Shown one piece after another: positions 63,408-64,000 of a stretch of 64,000 bases of DNA. The notes beneath the pieces were generated by a model. That model saw only the letters and a program-made list of their open reading frames with translations. It had not been told where the DNA came from and did no database searches. Origin of the DNA: Cyanophora paradoxa (taxonomy: Eukaryota; Glaucocystophyceae; Cyanophorales; Cyanophoraceae); assembly GCA_004431415.1 (NCBI GenBank), contig QPMI01000059.1, forward strand, positions 124,001 to 188,000, given 5' to 3'. A program made the translations under genes and the position numbers. Within the stretch, counting starts at the first letter, position 1, and each line of letters opens with the position of its first letter.

Positions 63408-64000
63408 CCTGTAAATAATTTCCCTGTCCAGCCTCCTCGTGAAAAATTAATAATTTTCCCTCGACACGTACGTGACGCTTCCCCCATCACACAGCTCCCC
63501 GAACCCCCACAGACCTCTCTAGATCCATTTTTAGCGTCCTGGCTCCCCTAAGACGATCGCTCTCCCGTGGGCATCGCGCGAAAATAGAATTTCCCTCTGG
63601 ATCAATGCCGGTACTTGAGATCCGACAAATGCAGTCCGAGTCAGAAGGTGGGACCCGGTCCCGCCCGGTCCCGCAACGAAATCGCGCCAGGAACGCCCCA
63701 GAACGATACAGAATGACGCGCGAGGACGAGCGCATCGCCGCAAGCTCGATTTCGGGCGCCCTCGACGCCCCAGTGCGAAGAGTCGGCCGAAAATTATTTA
63801 AATTTGATCCAGCCGGTCCCGCCCGGTCCCGCAACGCGCGCAATCGATGCGTACTGGCGCGCATACACATAGCAGCGCCTGCGCACCCCCGAAATCCGCT
63901 TTTCGGAGGCCCAATAGCGCAGGAAGTTACCCGACGGCAAAAATTCGATCCTCCACAGCCCCGGGCAACTTTCCGCGCGCCCACGCCGCGGCGCATGCGC
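63408..64000 (+). repeat. Second copy of the direct repeat, truncated by the window edge
   Basis: It matches 61931-62525 with scattered substitutions and indels, and ends in the start of a further satellite unit (AAATTCGATCCT at about 63940). Confidence 0.85.

Larger units (their letters stand above)
58622..64000. other. Gene-free host repeat region
   Basis: No supported gene. It contains GATCAT repeats (about 58930-58950), GC-rich (CGCGGGCGGC)-type sequence at 60.0-60.3 kb, a TATATA/GTATAC-rich stretch at 61.46-61.53 kb, an inverted copy of the TACCGCG repeat, a 17-bp direct duplication near 61834-61870, satellite units and a long tandem duplication. The long minus-strand frames at 62.05-63.0 kb are explained by the repeats. 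Confidence 0.55.

Overview
The window reads as a GC-rich, intron-rich nuclear contig of a unicellular alga carrying one complete integrated polinton-like virus (PLV) and a fragment of a second one. The host assignment rests on multi-exon genes with GTGCGC-type (occasionally GCGCGC) splice donors, a mitochondrial gcvH, an OSCA/CSC1 channel, an IST1 homologue and a eukaryotic hybrid histidine kinase. A pelagophyte/stramenopile or haptophyte-like microalga is my best guess, not a proof.

Region 1 (1-3199) is AT-richer, intronless DNA with three virion-fibre-type genes and a pyruvoyl-type S-adenosylmethionine decarboxylase (AdoMetDC) gene, all on the + strand. It looks like the edge of a second PLV whose right terminal repeat is missing. 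Region 2 (3200-3815) is a short gene-free stretch with two strong palindromes. Region 3 (3816-26309, 22,494 bp) is a full PLV bounded by about 661-bp terminal inverted repeats that differ, as far as I could compare them, by one base. Its order is: D12-class adenine methyltransferase and AdoMetDC (+); SF1 helicase, protein-primed PolB, AT-hook protein, two unknowns, packaging ATPase, major capsid protein and a minor capsid protein (all -); a second minor capsid protein (+); a patatin/discoidin phospholipase (-); then a + strand block of a membrane-anchored fibre, an HxH-repeat fibre with a lectin-like tip, two C1q-tipped fibres and a small unknown. No integrase or capsid protease was recognised. 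Two minus-strand genes (PolB/helicase and minor capsid) are each split by a -1 frame change.

Region 4 (26310-31531) is host repeat DNA without genes, rich in miniature inverted-repeat elements, including a TACCGCG-type family that recurs in inverted orientation near 61.6 kb, minisatellites and a 40-base C run. Region 5 (31532-58621) holds four spliced host genes: an OSCA/CSC1 (TMEM63) ion channel (-), glycine cleavage H protein (+), IST1-like ESCRT protein (-) and a very long hybrid sensor histidine kinase (+) with GAF-like modules, HisKA, HATPase and receiver domains. Several kinase introns contain tandem copies of their own exon-intron junctions. Region 6 (58622-64000) is gene-free repeat DNA with about 150-bp satellite units and a roughly 1.48-kb tandem duplication.

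In the PLV, the left genes replicate and modify DNA, the central minus-strand block builds and fills the capsid, and the right block makes the host-recognition apparatus. The AdoMetDC genes, the lipase-discoidin fusion and the modular fibre set are the most unusual cargo.
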